Assembly: GCA_041488155.1 (NCBI GenBank)
Contig: JBGPOS010000024.1
Coordinates: forward strand, 1-48,066
From: JBGPOS01 sp041488155
Lineage (GTDB): Bacteria; Chloroflexota; Dehalococcoidia; Tepidiformales; Tepidiformaceae
Reading direction: 5' to 3'
Length of the DNA stretch: 48,066 nt
The notes under the pieces were generated by a model. It was not told the DNA's origin. It did no database searches and saw only the letters and a program-made list of their open reading frames with translations. The position numbers and the translations under genes are program-made. How positions within the stretch are numbered: the first letter of the stretch is position 1; every line of letters starts with the position of its first letter. Shown here piece after piece: positions 39,873 through 48,066 of the stretch.

Positions 39873-41162
39873 TCAGCCGCCGACGGGGGCTTCTTCGGGG
39901 GCGGCTGCCGGGTCGGTGCGGGAGGGGACGGCGGCGCCGGCGCGGTAGTCGCGCAGTTGGGGCATCCTGGCGGCAACCGCGGCGAGCGCGGCGAGGCAGC
40001 CAACGCCCCCGCTGACGACGGCGAACGTGGCGCTGGTCAGGGCGGCGACGAAGCCCGATTCGACCGCTCCGAGCTGGTTCGAGGCGCCGATGAAGAGCAT
40101 GTTCACGGAGCTGACGCGCCCGCGGATTTCGTCGGGGGTGGCGAGCTGCACCGTGGTCTGGCGCATGACCACGCTCACCTGGTCGGCCATCCCGACAAAC
40201 AGGTAGGCTGCGAGCGAGAGCGGGAACGAGCGCGAAAAGCCAAACACGATCGTGCCGAGGCCGAAGCCAGCGACGGCGATCATCAGGGCACGGCCCGGAC
40301 GCTGGATCGGGGGCAGAGCCACCAACGCGAACGACATCAGGAGCGCGCCGAGCTCGAGGGAGGCAGTGAGCAGCCCGTAGCCGCGCGGCCCGACGTTGAG
40401 GATGCTGGTGGCGTAGATGGGCAGGAGGGCCGAGGCGCCTCCGAAAATCACCGCGAACATGTCGAGGGTCATGCAGCCGAGGAGGACCTGGCGGTGCCAG
40501 ACGAACTGCACGCCCTCCTTGATTGCGGCGAAGCTGACGTCGCGCCGTCCCTCCGGCGCGCGCGGCCGCAGGAGCATCAGGAGCACCACCGAAGCGGCGC
40601 CGAGGACGACGTTCACCGCGTAGGCCCCACTGACGCTCACGAGGGCGATGACGAGCCCGGCCGAGGCGGGCCCGGTCACGAACGCGAGCGACTGGACGGT
40701 CTGGTTGACGGTTAGCGCGTTGGCGAACGTTTCGCGAGAGACCACGGACGGGAGCAGCGCCTGGCGAGCCGGGTTTTCGAAGGCGCTGGCGACGCCGATC
40801 AGCAGCACCATCCCGTAGATGAGCGGCAGTGAGATCGCGTCAGCGCGCGTGGCGGTGAAAAGCACCAGCGAACAGCCGAGGGGCACGAGCTGGGCGAGCT
40901 GGACGATGCGCCGCCGGTCGTGGCCGTCGGCGACAGCGCCGGCAACGAGCGTCAGCCCCAGCGCGGGGAGGAAGCGGACGAGTCCGAGGACGCCGAGCTG
41001 CAAGGCTGACCCGGAGATGCGGTAGACCTGCCAGGCGATCGCCGTTTGCAGCATCGTCTGGGCGGTCCCGCTGCTGAACCGCCCGGCAACGAACAGGAGG
41101 AAGTTGGGCTGGCGGAGCGCGGCGAGCGGGTCGTGGCGCGGCCGCTCCGGGTCATCGGCCAC
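39873..41162 (-). CDS. MFS transporter (MFS_3/EntS-like)
   Basis: A 429-residue efflux-type MFS protein. The N-terminus is RQPNFLLFVAGRFSSGTAQTM, followed by about 12 hydrophobic segments. The loop 2-3 motif is AGAVADGHDRRRIVQLAQL, the MFS_3 signature is ASAFENPARQALLPSVV, and ATPDEIRGRVSSVNML is conserved near TM10. This matches the enterobactin-exporter/macrolide-efflux-like group, and the real substrate is unknown. A Pro/Ala-rich tail ends the protein. It is divergent from the CoA-transferase gene, with about 140 bp between. Confidence 0.87.
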   Translation of the reverse strand: MADDPERPRHDPLAALRQPNFLLFVAGRFSSGTAQTMLQTAIAWQVYRISGSALQLGVLGLVRFLPALGLTLVAGAVADGHDRRRIVQLAQLVPLGCSLVLFTATRADAISLPLIYGMVLLIGVASAFENPARQALLPSVVSRETFANALTVNQTVQSLAFVTGPASAGLVIALVSVSGAYAVNVVLGAASVVLLMLLRPRAPEGRRDVSFAAIKEGVQFVWHRQVLLGCMTLDMFAVIFGGASALLPIYATSILNVGPRGYGLLTASLELGALLMSFALVALPPIQRPGRALMIAVAGFGLGTIVFGFSRSFPLSLAAYLFVGMADQVSVVMRQTTVQLATPDEIRGRVSSVNMLFIGASNQLGAVESGFVAALTSATFAVVSGGVGCLAALAAVAARMPQLRDYRAGAAVPSRTDPAAAPEEAPVGG

Positions 41163-41304
41163 GGCCGGGTGCGCCGGGGAGAGGGATCATGTCCGCTGAT
41201 CGTGGGGGAAGGCTGTGTGGGCGTCAAAGCAGGGGGCCGGAGCGACGCGCAGTCGAGGGGCGAACGTGTAAGCTTCGCGAATCACTTCTCCCCGGGGAAC
41301 GGTT
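41163..41304. promoter_or_regulatory. Divergent promoter region of MFS and CoA-transferase
   Basis: No coding frame. The plus-strand TAAGCT near 41270 may be the -10 of the CoA-transferase gene, and GGGGAACGG precedes its ATG. No clear operator is visible. Confidence 0.3.
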
Positions 41305-43755
41305 ATGGCTGACGGCGCGCTCAGCGATGTGGTGGTGCTCGAACTGACAACCGGCGTGGCCGGTGGGTACTGCGGACGGCTGCTCGCGGACCTGGGCGCG
41401 CAGGTCATCAAGGTCGAGCCGCTTGAAGGCGACCCCGTCCGACGTGAGGAGCCCATCGTCAACGGCGAGAGTGCCTTCTTTGCCTGGCTGAACGCGGGCA
41501 AGCTCGGTCTGGCGCTGCCCATCAACGACGCTCGTATCGCTTCGCTGGTGGTCCACGCCGACATCGTCCTGCACGACGGGCGCTGGAGCTGGCGCCGCTT
41601 TGCCAGCGCGGCCGCCGTCCTCGACGCGAGGCGGACGCGGGCTGGCGACAACCGCGTGACCCTGCCGAACCCGGCTACGGTTGCGATCTCGTTGACGCCA
41701 TACGGGCTGAGCGGCCCCCGCGCAGGCTGGCAGGCTTCGACCCTGACCGAATACGCGACCGGGGGCTATCACTACTTCGGCGGCGACCCACAGCGGGAGC
41801 CGATAGCGCTGCCAGGCCACCAGGTGGAGTTCCACGCCGGGCTGCACGCGGGCATCGCCGCCCTCGCCGGGCTCTGGCACGGGCGCGAAACGGGCGAGGG
41901 ACAGCTGATCGAGATCTCGCACCAGGACGCGATGCTCAGCGACCACTCCTGGCTGGCAACCATGTGGAACTACGCGGGACAGGTGCAGCGGCGCGCCGGC
42001 AGCACCTACGTGAAGTGCGCCGACGGCTACACCTATCTGTTCCCGCTCGCGCCGTACCCGAATCTGCTGGTCCTGATCGAGCGGTTCGACCTGCTCGAAG
42101 ACGCATCGTTGCAGACCCCGTTGGGCTGGCGCGAGCGCCTGCCGGAAATCATGGCGGCGTTCAGCGAGTGGGCCGCGACCCGGACCAAGCAGGAGATCTA
42201 CCACGCGGCCCAGGAGCTGCGGATCGCGATGAGCCCGGTCAATACGATGGCCGACGTCGCGGCGAGCACTCAACTCAAGGCGCGCGACTGGTTCCGGGAG
42301 ATCGAAGCCGGGGGCGGGTCGTTCCAGGCGCCGGGTGTGCCCTACCGCCTCACGGGGACTCCTTGCCGGACTGCAACGCGGGCGCCCGCCCTGGGTGAAC
42401 ACACCGCTGAGGTCCTCAGCCCATCCTTTGCCTGGGCGAACGCCGCCGTCGCCCGCCCGGCCCAGGCCGCGAACGCTGGCGGCGCGACGACGAATGGCCC
42501 GCCACCGGCGCCACCACCGCTCACGGGCCTGAGGGTGATCGAAGTGACGGCCAACTGGGCAGGGCCGATCGGCGGCCGGCACCTCGCCGACCTCGGCGCT
42601 GAGGTGATCAAGGTCGAGTTGCAGACCAAACCGGCGACGCGGGCCCTGATCTACGTCGGCGACGACCTCTGGCCCGAGCATTACCACCGGGCGGGCTACT
42701 TCAACAAGCTCAACCGCAACAAGAAGGCGATCTGCCTCGACCTTTCGAAGGCCGCCGGCCGCGAGGTGTTCCTGAAACTCGTGGCGAAGGCAGACGCCGT
42801 AATCGAAAACAACGCCTCCCGGGTCATGAACCAGCTGGGCCTCGGCTACGAGACGCTGGCCGAGGTGAACCCCGGCCTCGTGATGTGCTCGATGTCGGGC
42901 TACGGGGCGAGCGGCCCCGAGACGAACTACTCCGCGTACGGGAGCAACATCGAAACGGTCAGCGGCCTTTCGAGCCTGCTCGGTTACGAGCCGGGCCACT
43001 TCTACGGGACCGGGAGCTTCTACGCCGACCCGGTGACGGGCAACCACGGGGCGGTCGCGGTCCTCGCGGCCCTGCACGCCCGGCGAAGGACCGGCCGGGG
43101 CCAGTGGATCGACATGGCGCTGCTGGAAGCGGTCGCCCCGTTCTTCGGCCAGGAGTTCCTCGAATACACGGTCGCCGGCCGCCTTCCAGAGCCGATGGGC
43201 AATCGCTCGGACCTGTATTCACCCCAGGACGTGTACCGGACGGCCGGGAGCGACTGCTGGCTGGCGCTCACGGTCCGCGACACCAGGGACTGGGAGACTC
43301 TTTGCGGGGTCATCGGCCGAAGCGATCTGGCTCGGGACCGGGCGCTGGCGACGCTCGAAGGCAGGCGAGCTCGGGCCGCCGAGATCGACGAAGCGATCGG
43401 CGGCTGGGCGGCAACGCGCGACCATCTGCGGGCCGCGGACGAGCTGCAGGCGGCGGGGGTGCCGGCTGCGCCGGTCATGGCCAACTGGGAAATCGTCTGC
43501 GACAACCACCTCAACGACCGTGGCTTCTTCGTCGCCGTGCGCCACCCGCGTGCCGGGACGCACCACTTCCCGGGTTTTCCCTGGCGATTCGGACGGACGC
43601 CGGCCGCGATCCGATGCCACGCTCCGTTGTTCGCCGAGCACAACCACGAGGTATTCGAGGGCCTGCTCGGCCTCTCCGGGACAGAGGTAGCGGCGCTCTA
43701 CGCCGAAGGGGCGACCGCCGACGCTCCGGTGTACGCGGCGGGGCCGAGCCTCTGA
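41305..43755 (+). CDS. Dual-domain family III CoA-transferase
   Basis: An 816-residue protein with two complete family III (CaiB/BaiF-like) halves joined by an Ala/Pro linker (about 380-405). The second half has the catalytic aspartate D575 in YADPVTG and the ARRRTGRGQWIDMALLEA block. In the first half the equivalent position is E175 (QVEFHAG), although the GRETGEGQLIEISHQDAM frame is conserved, so this half is probably inactive. The enzyme transfers CoA between carboxylic acids, donor and acceptor unknown. Its TGA overlaps the ATG of the next small gene. Confidence 0.9.
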   Translation: MADGALSDVVVLELTTGVAGGYCGRLLADLGAQVIKVEPLEGDPVRREEPIVNGESAFFAWLNAGKLGLALPINDARIASLVVHADIVLHDGRWSWRRFASAAAVLDARRTRAGDNRVTLPNPATVAISLTPYGLSGPRAGWQASTLTEYATGGYHYFGGDPQREPIALPGHQVEFHAGLHAGIAALAGLWHGRETGEGQLIEISHQDAMLSDHSWLATMWNYAGQVQRRAGSTYVKCADGYTYLFPLAPYPNLLVLIERFDLLEDASLQTPLGWRERLPEIMAAFSEWAATRTKQEIYHAAQELRIAMSPVNTMADVAASTQLKARDWFREIEAGGGSFQAPGVPYRLTGTPCRTATRAPALGEHTAEVLSPSFAWANAAVARPAQAANAGGATTNGPPPAPPPLTGLRVIEVTANWAGPIGGRHLADLGAEVIKVELQTKPATRALIYVGDDLWPEHYHRAGYFNKLNRNKKAICLDLSKAAGREVFLKLVAKADAVIENNASRVMNQLGLGYETLAEVNPGLVMCSMSGYGASGPETNYSAYGSNIETVSGLSSLLGYEPGHFYGTGSFYADPVTGNHGAVAVLAALHARRRTGRGQWIDMALLEAVAPFFGQEFLEYTVAGRLPEPMGNRSDLYSPQDVYRTAGSDCWLALTVRDTRDWETLCGVIGRSDLARDRALATLEGRRARAAEIDEAIGGWAATRDHLRAADELQAAGVPAAPVMANWEIVCDNHLNDRGFFVAVRHPRAGTHHFPGFPWRFGRTPAAIRCHAPLFAEHNHEVFEGLLGLSGTEVAALYAEGATADAPVYAAGPSL

Positions 43756-44096
43756 TGGACGTGCTCGTCCTGGTCCACGCCAGTCGGGCGGAGGCTTTGC
43801 CCGCGCTCGACGAGGGGGTGAAGGTGGCGAATGTGGCGACGCTCGAGGCAGCGCTCACGGCTCTCCGCGAGACACCGGGACCGGCCGTCATCTGCTCCGA
43901 CGGGTTCGATGAAGGCTGGCTCGAACCGCTCGGCGCGGCGGTCCGGGGGCGACCCGCGGCGGCGATCGAAGTCCGCGGCGAGCGCTGGGATGGCCACAGC
44001 CACTCGGAGCTCAGTGCGGCCTGCCGGGGCGTGATTTCGGGCTTCAGGGCTGGTGGCGTTTCGGCGGCTATCGCGGCCTTGCGCGAACCTCGCTGA
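43755..44096 (+). CDS. Small protein coupled to the CoA-transferase
   Basis: A 113-residue ORF starting at the ATGA overlap with the CoA-transferase gene, so translation is coupled. It begins MDVLVLVHASRAEALPALDE, continues with an alternating strand-helix pattern (GPAVICSDGFDEGWLEPLGA, AAIEVRGERWDG) and ends CRGVISGFRAGG. It looks like a small alpha/beta single-domain protein. No known family is recognised, and a role linked to the CoA-transferase is inferred from position. Confidence 0.6.
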   Translation: MDVLVLVHASRAEALPALDEGVKVANVATLEAALTALRETPGPAVICSDGFDEGWLEPLGAAVRGRPAAAIEVRGERWDGHSHSELSAACRGVISGFRAGGVSAAIAALREPR

Positions 44097-44110
44097 GACT
44101 GGTCTGTCCG

Positions 44111-45415
44111 TTAGCCGGCGAGGAGCGCCCGGAGGGACGGTTCCTTCGAGAGCAGATCGCGGCCGCGTTCGCCGAGCTGGCTGATCGTGCTGCGGTCGCG
44201 GCCGCCCAGTAGGGAGGCGATCTGCGAAAGGCTGCGGCCGCGCTCCTTGAGGGCGGCAACGGCGACAGCCCTGGCTTCGCCGAGGGGCGGCTTGCGCGAG
44301 CGGCCTGCGAGTTCGTCGAAGGTGGTGGCGAAGTGGCGGGCGACCGCCTCGACCAGGGGGCGATCGGGCCCGCCAGGAGGCGCCGCCTCCGCTGTGGCGA
44401 GGCGCATCAGCTCCAGGTCGAGCCGGCGTTCGTCGAGCCGCTCGAGACGGAGGAGGGCGGCCGCGGCGTGGACCGCGCCCTGGAGGACCCTCACGGACGG
44501 CGCCTCGATCCCGGCGATGCGTTCGGCGGCCCAGGGAGGAAGGCTGGCGCGAAGGTCGCGGGCGAGCCGCTCGATGTAGGCCGAACGCTCGGGGAGGACG
44601 AAGGGCTCGATCCGGGCGACGATGCCGGCCGCAAGGCGCGAGGCCAGGCGCTCGGGCAAGTCGAGGTCGGCGGGGTGCCGCTCGCTCGCGACGACGACGT
44701 GGCCGCCGCCGTTGACGACGGCGTCGATCGTGTGCACCAGCTCGTCCTGGGTGCCTTTCTTGCCGGCCAGGTACTGGAGGTCGTCGATGACGAGGAGGCG
44801 GACGCCGCGAAGGACGGCCTGGAACTCCTCCATCCCGCCGCGGCGAAGGGCGACCATGTAGCGCGTCGTGAACTCCTCGGCGTTGAGGCAGGCGACGGGC
44901 CATCGGTCGTCGGCCGCCCGGCTGGCGACGGCGTGGAGGAGGTGGGTCTTGCCCATGCCCGGGGGGCCGTAGACCACGACGGGGCTGATGCAAAAGTCCT
45001 CGCCGCCGACGAGCGCGCTGCAACACTCAAGCGCGAGGCGGTTGCCTTCGGCTGCCAGGTAGCGTTCGAAGGTGTAGGCGCAGTTGAGGCTGCCCACGAC
45101 GGACCGCGCTCGCCCCGGGGCCCAGTGGTCGCTCTCCGCTTCATCGGCGGAGGGCACGAAGGAGGCGCGGAGCTCCTCGCCGGCGATGGACCGAAGGGCG
45201 CGTTCAACGACGGGCAACAGGCGATCGTTGAGCCAGTCGCAGGTGAAGGCGGTGCGGGCTTCGATGACGACGACATCGCCGTCGAGGTGGAGGGGGCGGG
45301 TGTCCTGCAGCCAGGTTTCGAATTCGTGGGAGGAGACTTCCATCTCGAGCCGCCCGAGGACGGCCTGCCAGGCCCGCGAGAGATCGCGTCGATCAGACAG
45401 GCTGAAACGAGGCAT
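44111..45415 (-). CDS. dnaA: DnaA-like replication initiator, divergent
   Basis: A 434-residue protein with the DnaA domain order. Domain I (residues 12-85) is SRAWQAVLGRLEMEVSSHEF, then FETWLQDT, and the linker is short. The AAA+ domain has Walker A GPPGMGKTHLL (about 150-160) and Walker B LLVIDDLQYL. The C-terminal DNA-binding domain ends with LLGGRDRSTISQLGERG. Bacterial DnaA normally has GxGxGKTHL and GGRDHTTV; here R408 replaces the DNA-contacting His, and gyrB, dnaN and recF are absent. It could be the main DnaA of a divergent lineage or a paralogue. Confidence 0.85.
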   Translation of the reverse strand: MPRFSLSDRRDLSRAWQAVLGRLEMEVSSHEFETWLQDTRPLHLDGDVVVIEARTAFTCDWLNDRLLPVVERALRSIAGEELRASFVPSADEAESDHWAPGRARSVVGSLNCAYTFERYLAAEGNRLALECCSALVGGEDFCISPVVVYGPPGMGKTHLLHAVASRAADDRWPVACLNAEEFTTRYMVALRRGGMEEFQAVLRGVRLLVIDDLQYLAGKKGTQDELVHTIDAVVNGGGHVVVASERHPADLDLPERLASRLAAGIVARIEPFVLPERSAYIERLARDLRASLPPWAAERIAGIEAPSVRVLQGAVHAAAALLRLERLDERRLDLELMRLATAEAAPPGGPDRPLVEAVARHFATTFDELAGRSRKPPLGEARAVAVAALKERGRSLSQIASLLGGRDRSTISQLGERGRDLLSKEPSLRALLAG

Positions 45416-45987
45416 CGCGCGGGCAAACTCCTCCTCCCCACGGGGGAGTGGTTCGGTTTTCGACCAGTGGACTGGCGGTTGGCCAGCGTCTTCCGGGTGG
45501 CGGGTGGTCCCCTGGATTGGGTCTCCGCCGGTGCTGGCGTGGTCGGTACAGTAGCCCCCTGCCGGGGCTGGTTCAACGCACTTATGTTCCGGCTGGTCGG
45601 CTTCGCACAGAGTTTTCACGCCACCCCGGGGTTATGGTGGCCCCTGCTTCGGGGAGCTCCGACGGCCGCGTGTCCCGCCTGTCGAGTATCGGAGTGTCGG
45701 GGTATCGGCGTATCGGGGTGTCACCGGGCGCCGAGAGTTGGCGCTTGAATGCCGCGGGCCGACTGTGTCACAAGCGCTTCGTCGAGGACGAGCAGCCTCG
45801 TTGACACGTTAGAACGGCCGTTCTACCCTAGGCCAGGCGGGGCGGAAGGTGTCGAGACCGAAAGACGGTGTCGGTTCGGTATCAAGAGGTCATCAGGCCG
45901 AAAACGTTCATTCGCTATCACCGGTGAGCAGTACACTGACTTGACACAAAGCTCTCACACCAGCCAAAGTCCCACGCGGAGGAAACC
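45416..45987. other. Upstream region between dnaA and the dCTP deaminase operon
   Basis: About 570 bp. By eye there is no TTATCCACA-like DnaA box and no AT-rich unwinding element. 45683-45722 holds TATCGGAGTG repeats. 45890-45960 is less GC-rich and includes TACACT (45932-45937) and TTGACA (about 45940), possible promoter parts of the following operon. Confidence 0.45.
45683..45722 (+). repeat. TATCGGAGTG-type repeats
   Basis: GAGTATCGGAGTGTCGGGG and GTATCGGCGTATCGGGGTGTC, four half-units. Same family as at 10763, 35378 and 39821. Confidence 0.7.
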
Positions 45988-46284
45988 ATGCCCCGAGTCG
46001 AGACCCCCGCCTTCCTGGAAGTCCCTGAGGCGGCAAGAGTAGTCTGTGAATCCCACCGGCCGTTGGCCAACGATGAGATTGCCTGCGCAGTTCCTAGAAT
46101 TGGAGGCGGCGAACGGGTGGTTATTACACAGACGAAGTTTTTCGACGAAGTGGACCGGACACTGCGAGGTACCGTAATCGCCTACGTTGCAGACGGTAGC
46201 CTAGTGGACTTTCCCTCAGGGGACCGCGTCGCAGTTCCCGCAGACGTGGTCATCAAGACAAATGGCGGTACTGTCCGATCATGA
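45988..46284 (+). CDS. Small protein preceding dCTP deaminase
   Basis: A 98-residue protein: MPRVETPAFLEVPEAARVVC, then ACAVPRIGGGERVVITQTKF, a short helix (FDEVDRTLRG) and VIAYVADGSLVDFPSGDRVA, ending VVIKTNGGTVRS. It is strand-rich and single-domain. No known family is recognised. GGAGGAAACC lies directly before the ATG. It overlaps the next gene by 23 bp, so the pair is translationally coupled. Confidence 0.6.
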   Translation: MPRVETPAFLEVPEAARVVCESHRPLANDEIACAVPRIGGGERVVITQTKFFDEVDRTLRGTVIAYVADGSLVDFPSGDRVAVPADVVIKTNGGTVRS

Positions 46285-46807
46285 AATCTGGTCGCTCCTC
46301 AGGTCCGGGCTGCTAAAGATAGATCCAGTTCCGGCATTCGATGCCGTGTCTCCGTCGGCCGTCGACCTGACCCTCGACTCCAGGTTCACTCGCCTTCCGG
46401 CGCTTCCCGCAGCGGTGAACATGAGTATCGACACCCGTGACAGCCGCCAGGTCATGGATGCCCTTGCCTCACTCGGTCAGGCTGAACCTATCGCGGAAGG
46501 GCGTCCACTCCTGCTTGAGGCGGGCGAATTCGTGCTTGCCTGGACTGCCGAGACGATCTCGCTGCCCAATTTCCTCTGCGCGCGAGTCGAAGGGCGGAGC
46601 ACTCTGGCGAGGCTCGGGTTGTCAATACACCAGACCGCCCCGACCGTCCACGCTACGTTCACAGGGAAGCTGCAGTTGGAGCTCCGGAACGGGGGCCCTT
46701 ACAGGATGGAACTGTACCCCGGGACGAAAGTTTGCCAGCTCATCGTTGAGCAGCTTTCGATGCCGGCGCAGTTGTCCCTGAACAGCATCCACCAGGGTCA
46801 ACCTTGA
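46262..46807 (+). CDS. dcd: dCTP deaminase/dUTPase-fold protein
   Basis: A 181-residue protein with the dCTP deaminase fold, making dUTP (or dUMP in bifunctional forms) for thymidylate synthesis. The signature ARVEGRSTLARLGLSIHQTA, the TFTGKLQLELRN strand with catalytic E140, and ELYPGTKVCQLIVEQL are intact. The ATG at 46262 lies inside the preceding ORF, with no separate ribosome-binding site. Bifunctional deaminase-diphosphatases share this core, so the exact activity is open. Confidence 0.85.
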   Translation: MAVLSDHEIWSLLRSGLLKIDPVPAFDAVSPSAVDLTLDSRFTRLPALPAAVNMSIDTRDSRQVMDALASLGQAEPIAEGRPLLLEAGEFVLAWTAETISLPNFLCARVEGRSTLARLGLSIHQTAPTVHATFTGKLQLELRNGGPYRMELYPGTKVCQLIVEQLSMPAQLSLNSIHQGQP

Positions 46808-46829
46808 GTTGGTCTGGCCCGTAGGCCGG

Positions 46830-47831
46830 TCAGTTGCTCTTTGTGTAGAGCTTGCCTTCCGCGACGGCCTTGACGGAGGCTTCCATAATGTTCTTCGCTA
46901 CGGGGCCTTCCCAACGGTCGTAGATGGTGCCTGCGCGGTCGACGACGAACACGAGGGGCTCGGTCAGGGAGCCATCGGGCTGGAGGAGCCAGTCCTTCGC
47001 GGTCTGGTTGATTTCCTTCTTGTCGAAGTTGCGCCAGATCTCGATGTGGACGAAGTCGACGCGATCCTTGTAGAGGTCCTGGAGGTTCTCGACCTCTTCG
47101 GTGACGGGTCCGCAGAAGCGGGAGACACAGAAGGCGGGGGTCGAAAAGACGATCACGAGCGGGCGGCCGGCGGCGATGGCGTCCTTGATCTTGACGTCGT
47201 GCATGTTGTTGGCGGGATCGCCCGAGTCGATCTCTCGGATGTTGCTGACGTCTTTGCGAGTCAGGTTGTCGCTCTTGAGCGCTTGCTGGCCGGGGGCGGG
47301 CATTCTCGGTTTGTCGAACACCTGGAAGGCGATGTTGCTGGTGCCGCGCTTGCCATCCTTGAGGGTGGCTTCGACGGCGATGCCCCAGAAGCCAGCGTGG
47401 TCGAATCTCGCTCGGACGAAATAGCCGACGCGGTTCTCGTCCTGGCCGCCGTGGTTATGGACCTGGCCGTTCAGGTCCTTGTGGGCGACGATCGGCCCCG
47501 CTCCGGGAGCGCTCTGGACGGCGTCGGCTGCGAAGACGACCTTCGGGTTCGCAGCGTCCTTGAGGTTGTAGAAGGTGGCTTTAGCCTTCGCGCCGCCCTG
47601 GGGTTCGTCGTTTGTGTCGGTGATGCCGAAGACGAAGTTGTTGTCGCCGACGAAGAGGTCGGCGCCGGCGAGGACGACGTTGATCTGTTTGCGCTCACCG
47701 GCGGGGATGTTCTTCGCGGGGTCGCTCGACGTTGGGAACGCCTTCGCGCTGTTTCCGTCGTCGCCGCCGCAGGCGGTCAGCAGGCTCGCCGCGGCCACGG
47801 CGAGGGCGAGCATCCACCACAATCCACGCAT
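46830..47831 (-). CDS. Lipoprotein with thioredoxin-fold domain
   Basis: A 333-residue secreted protein. The signal peptide RGLWWMLALAVAAASLLTAC ends in a lipobox (LLTAC) with C21 as the lipidated residue. Residues 40-175 form a beta-rich domain (INVVLAGADLFVGDNNFVFG, GYFVRARFDHAG), possibly binding a metal or small ligand (HNHGGQDE). The C-terminal half is a thioredoxin-like fold with a C235-x4-C240 pair in STPAFCVSRFCGP, wider than the usual CxxC, and LVFVVDRAGTIYDRWEG. It may be a redox or Sco-like copper protein on the outer face of the membrane. Confidence 0.75.
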   Translation of the reverse strand: MRGLWWMLALAVAAASLLTACGGDDGNSAKAFPTSSDPAKNIPAGERKQINVVLAGADLFVGDNNFVFGITDTNDEPQGGAKAKATFYNLKDAANPKVVFAADAVQSAPGAGPIVAHKDLNGQVHNHGGQDENRVGYFVRARFDHAGFWGIAVEATLKDGKRGTSNIAFQVFDKPRMPAPGQQALKSDNLTRKDVSNIREIDSGDPANNMHDVKIKDAIAAGRPLVIVFSTPAFCVSRFCGPVTEEVENLQDLYKDRVDFVHIEIWRNFDKKEINQTAKDWLLQPDGSLTEPLVFVVDRAGTIYDRWEGPVAKNIMEASVKAVAEGKLYTKSN

Positions 47832-47963
47832 CGAAACACCTCTCGCAGCAACCAACGACCGGGGCGGGATAGAAGTTCCCGAATCAGCATAGCGCCGGTC
47901 CAGTCAACGCTCAGGAAGACCGCCGGCTGATACCGAATCTCGTAGCGCCGGAGAGCGGAGCCT

Positions 47964-47980
47964 TAGACTGGGAGGCGATG
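47964..47980 (+). promoter_or_regulatory. -10/RBS region of the last gene
   Basis: TAGACT (47964-47969) and GGGAGG lie just before ATG 47978. The gap is short, so this may be another near-leaderless start. Confidence 0.35.
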
Positions 47981-48066
47981 GCAGCGACCGGGACACACGC
48001 CCCCGGAGGGGCGCATCCGCACGTAGCGGCGACGTTCGCCGGCTCAACCGCAGAGGGCGTGCGCGC
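47978..48066 (+). CDS. Start of a gene cut by the window end
   Basis: An open frame of 29 codons to the end: MAATGTHAPGGAHPHVAATF and on. It is Ala/Gly/His-rich and too short to identify. Support is the -10-like TAGACT and the purine-rich GGGAGG. Confidence 0.4.
   Translation, partial: MAATGTHAPGGAHPHVAATFAGSTAEGVR

Noticed and set aside
45416..45987. Replication origin next to dnaA
   Set aside because: No cluster of DnaA-box-like 9-mers or AT-rich unwinding region seen by eye.

Overview
The window is a GC-rich (roughly two-thirds G+C), densely packed bacterial chromosome segment. Gene content (F420-type luciferase-like oxidoreductase, zf-trcl zinc-ribbon protein with a glycine tail, dual family III CoA-transferase, acyl-CoA dehydrogenase-type flavoenzyme, enoyl-CoA hydratase, DUF1028, DUF2182, Cj0069-like protein) fits a Chloroflexota bacterium of the Dehalococcoidia type best. 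An actinobacterial relative cannot be excluded from sequence reading alone. There are no rRNA or tRNA genes, no CRISPR array and no prophage. Many promoters look leaderless, with a TAnnnT hexamer 6-10 nt before the start codon.

Layout. 1-2.6 kb: zinc-ribbon ORF, a VapC/HTH toxin-antitoxin pair with an AT-rich operator, and a zinc alcohol dehydrogenase. 2.6-5.5 kb: DUF2283 protein, methyltransferase, a REP-associated tyrosine transposase (RAYT) flanked by inverted REP elements, and Obg GTPase. 5.9-10.8 kb: ATP-dependent DNA ligase, RelE-type TA pair, D-2-hydroxyacid dehydrogenase, zinc-ribbon/glycine-rich protein with a terminator, and an MFS transporter. 10.8-17.8 kb: Cj0069-like protein divergent from a beta-propeller protein, DUF2148 protein with a mini-ORF and membrane protein, NYN nuclease-like protein, S9 peptidase and DUF2182 membrane protein. 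18-26.3 kb: orphan HicB, SecA, membrane-anchored LuxR regulator, cupin, APC permease and an alpha/beta-hydrolase-cyclase fusion. 26.5-33.5 kb: two paralogous glycosyltransferases separated by a REP array, flavin enzyme, F420-type oxidoreductase, HIT protein and DUF1028. 33.5-37 kb: DUF488 protein between direct hairpin repeats, hot-dog protein, and a cluster of small toxin-antitoxin-like genes, one of them frameshifted. 37-48 kb: enoyl-CoA hydratase, methyltransferase, MFS, dual CoA-transferase, a divergent DnaA, a dCTP deaminase operon and a thioredoxin-fold lipoprotein.

The most striking feature is not a gene but a layered repeat system. About 18 REP-like imperfect palindromes share a 5' GTAG head and a GCGGCC/GGCCGC stem. 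They occur in both orientations between genes, and the RAYT gene sits between oppositely oriented copies. In three places the GTAG head itself supplies the TAG stop codon of the adjacent gene. Other short-period families (an 8-bp GGCGAATG-type, a 7-bp GATGAGC-type and a TATCGGAGTG-type) also begin at, or encode, gene stop codons. Much of the intergenic DNA here is therefore built from stop-codon-associated repeats, with a candidate transposase for one family present in the window.
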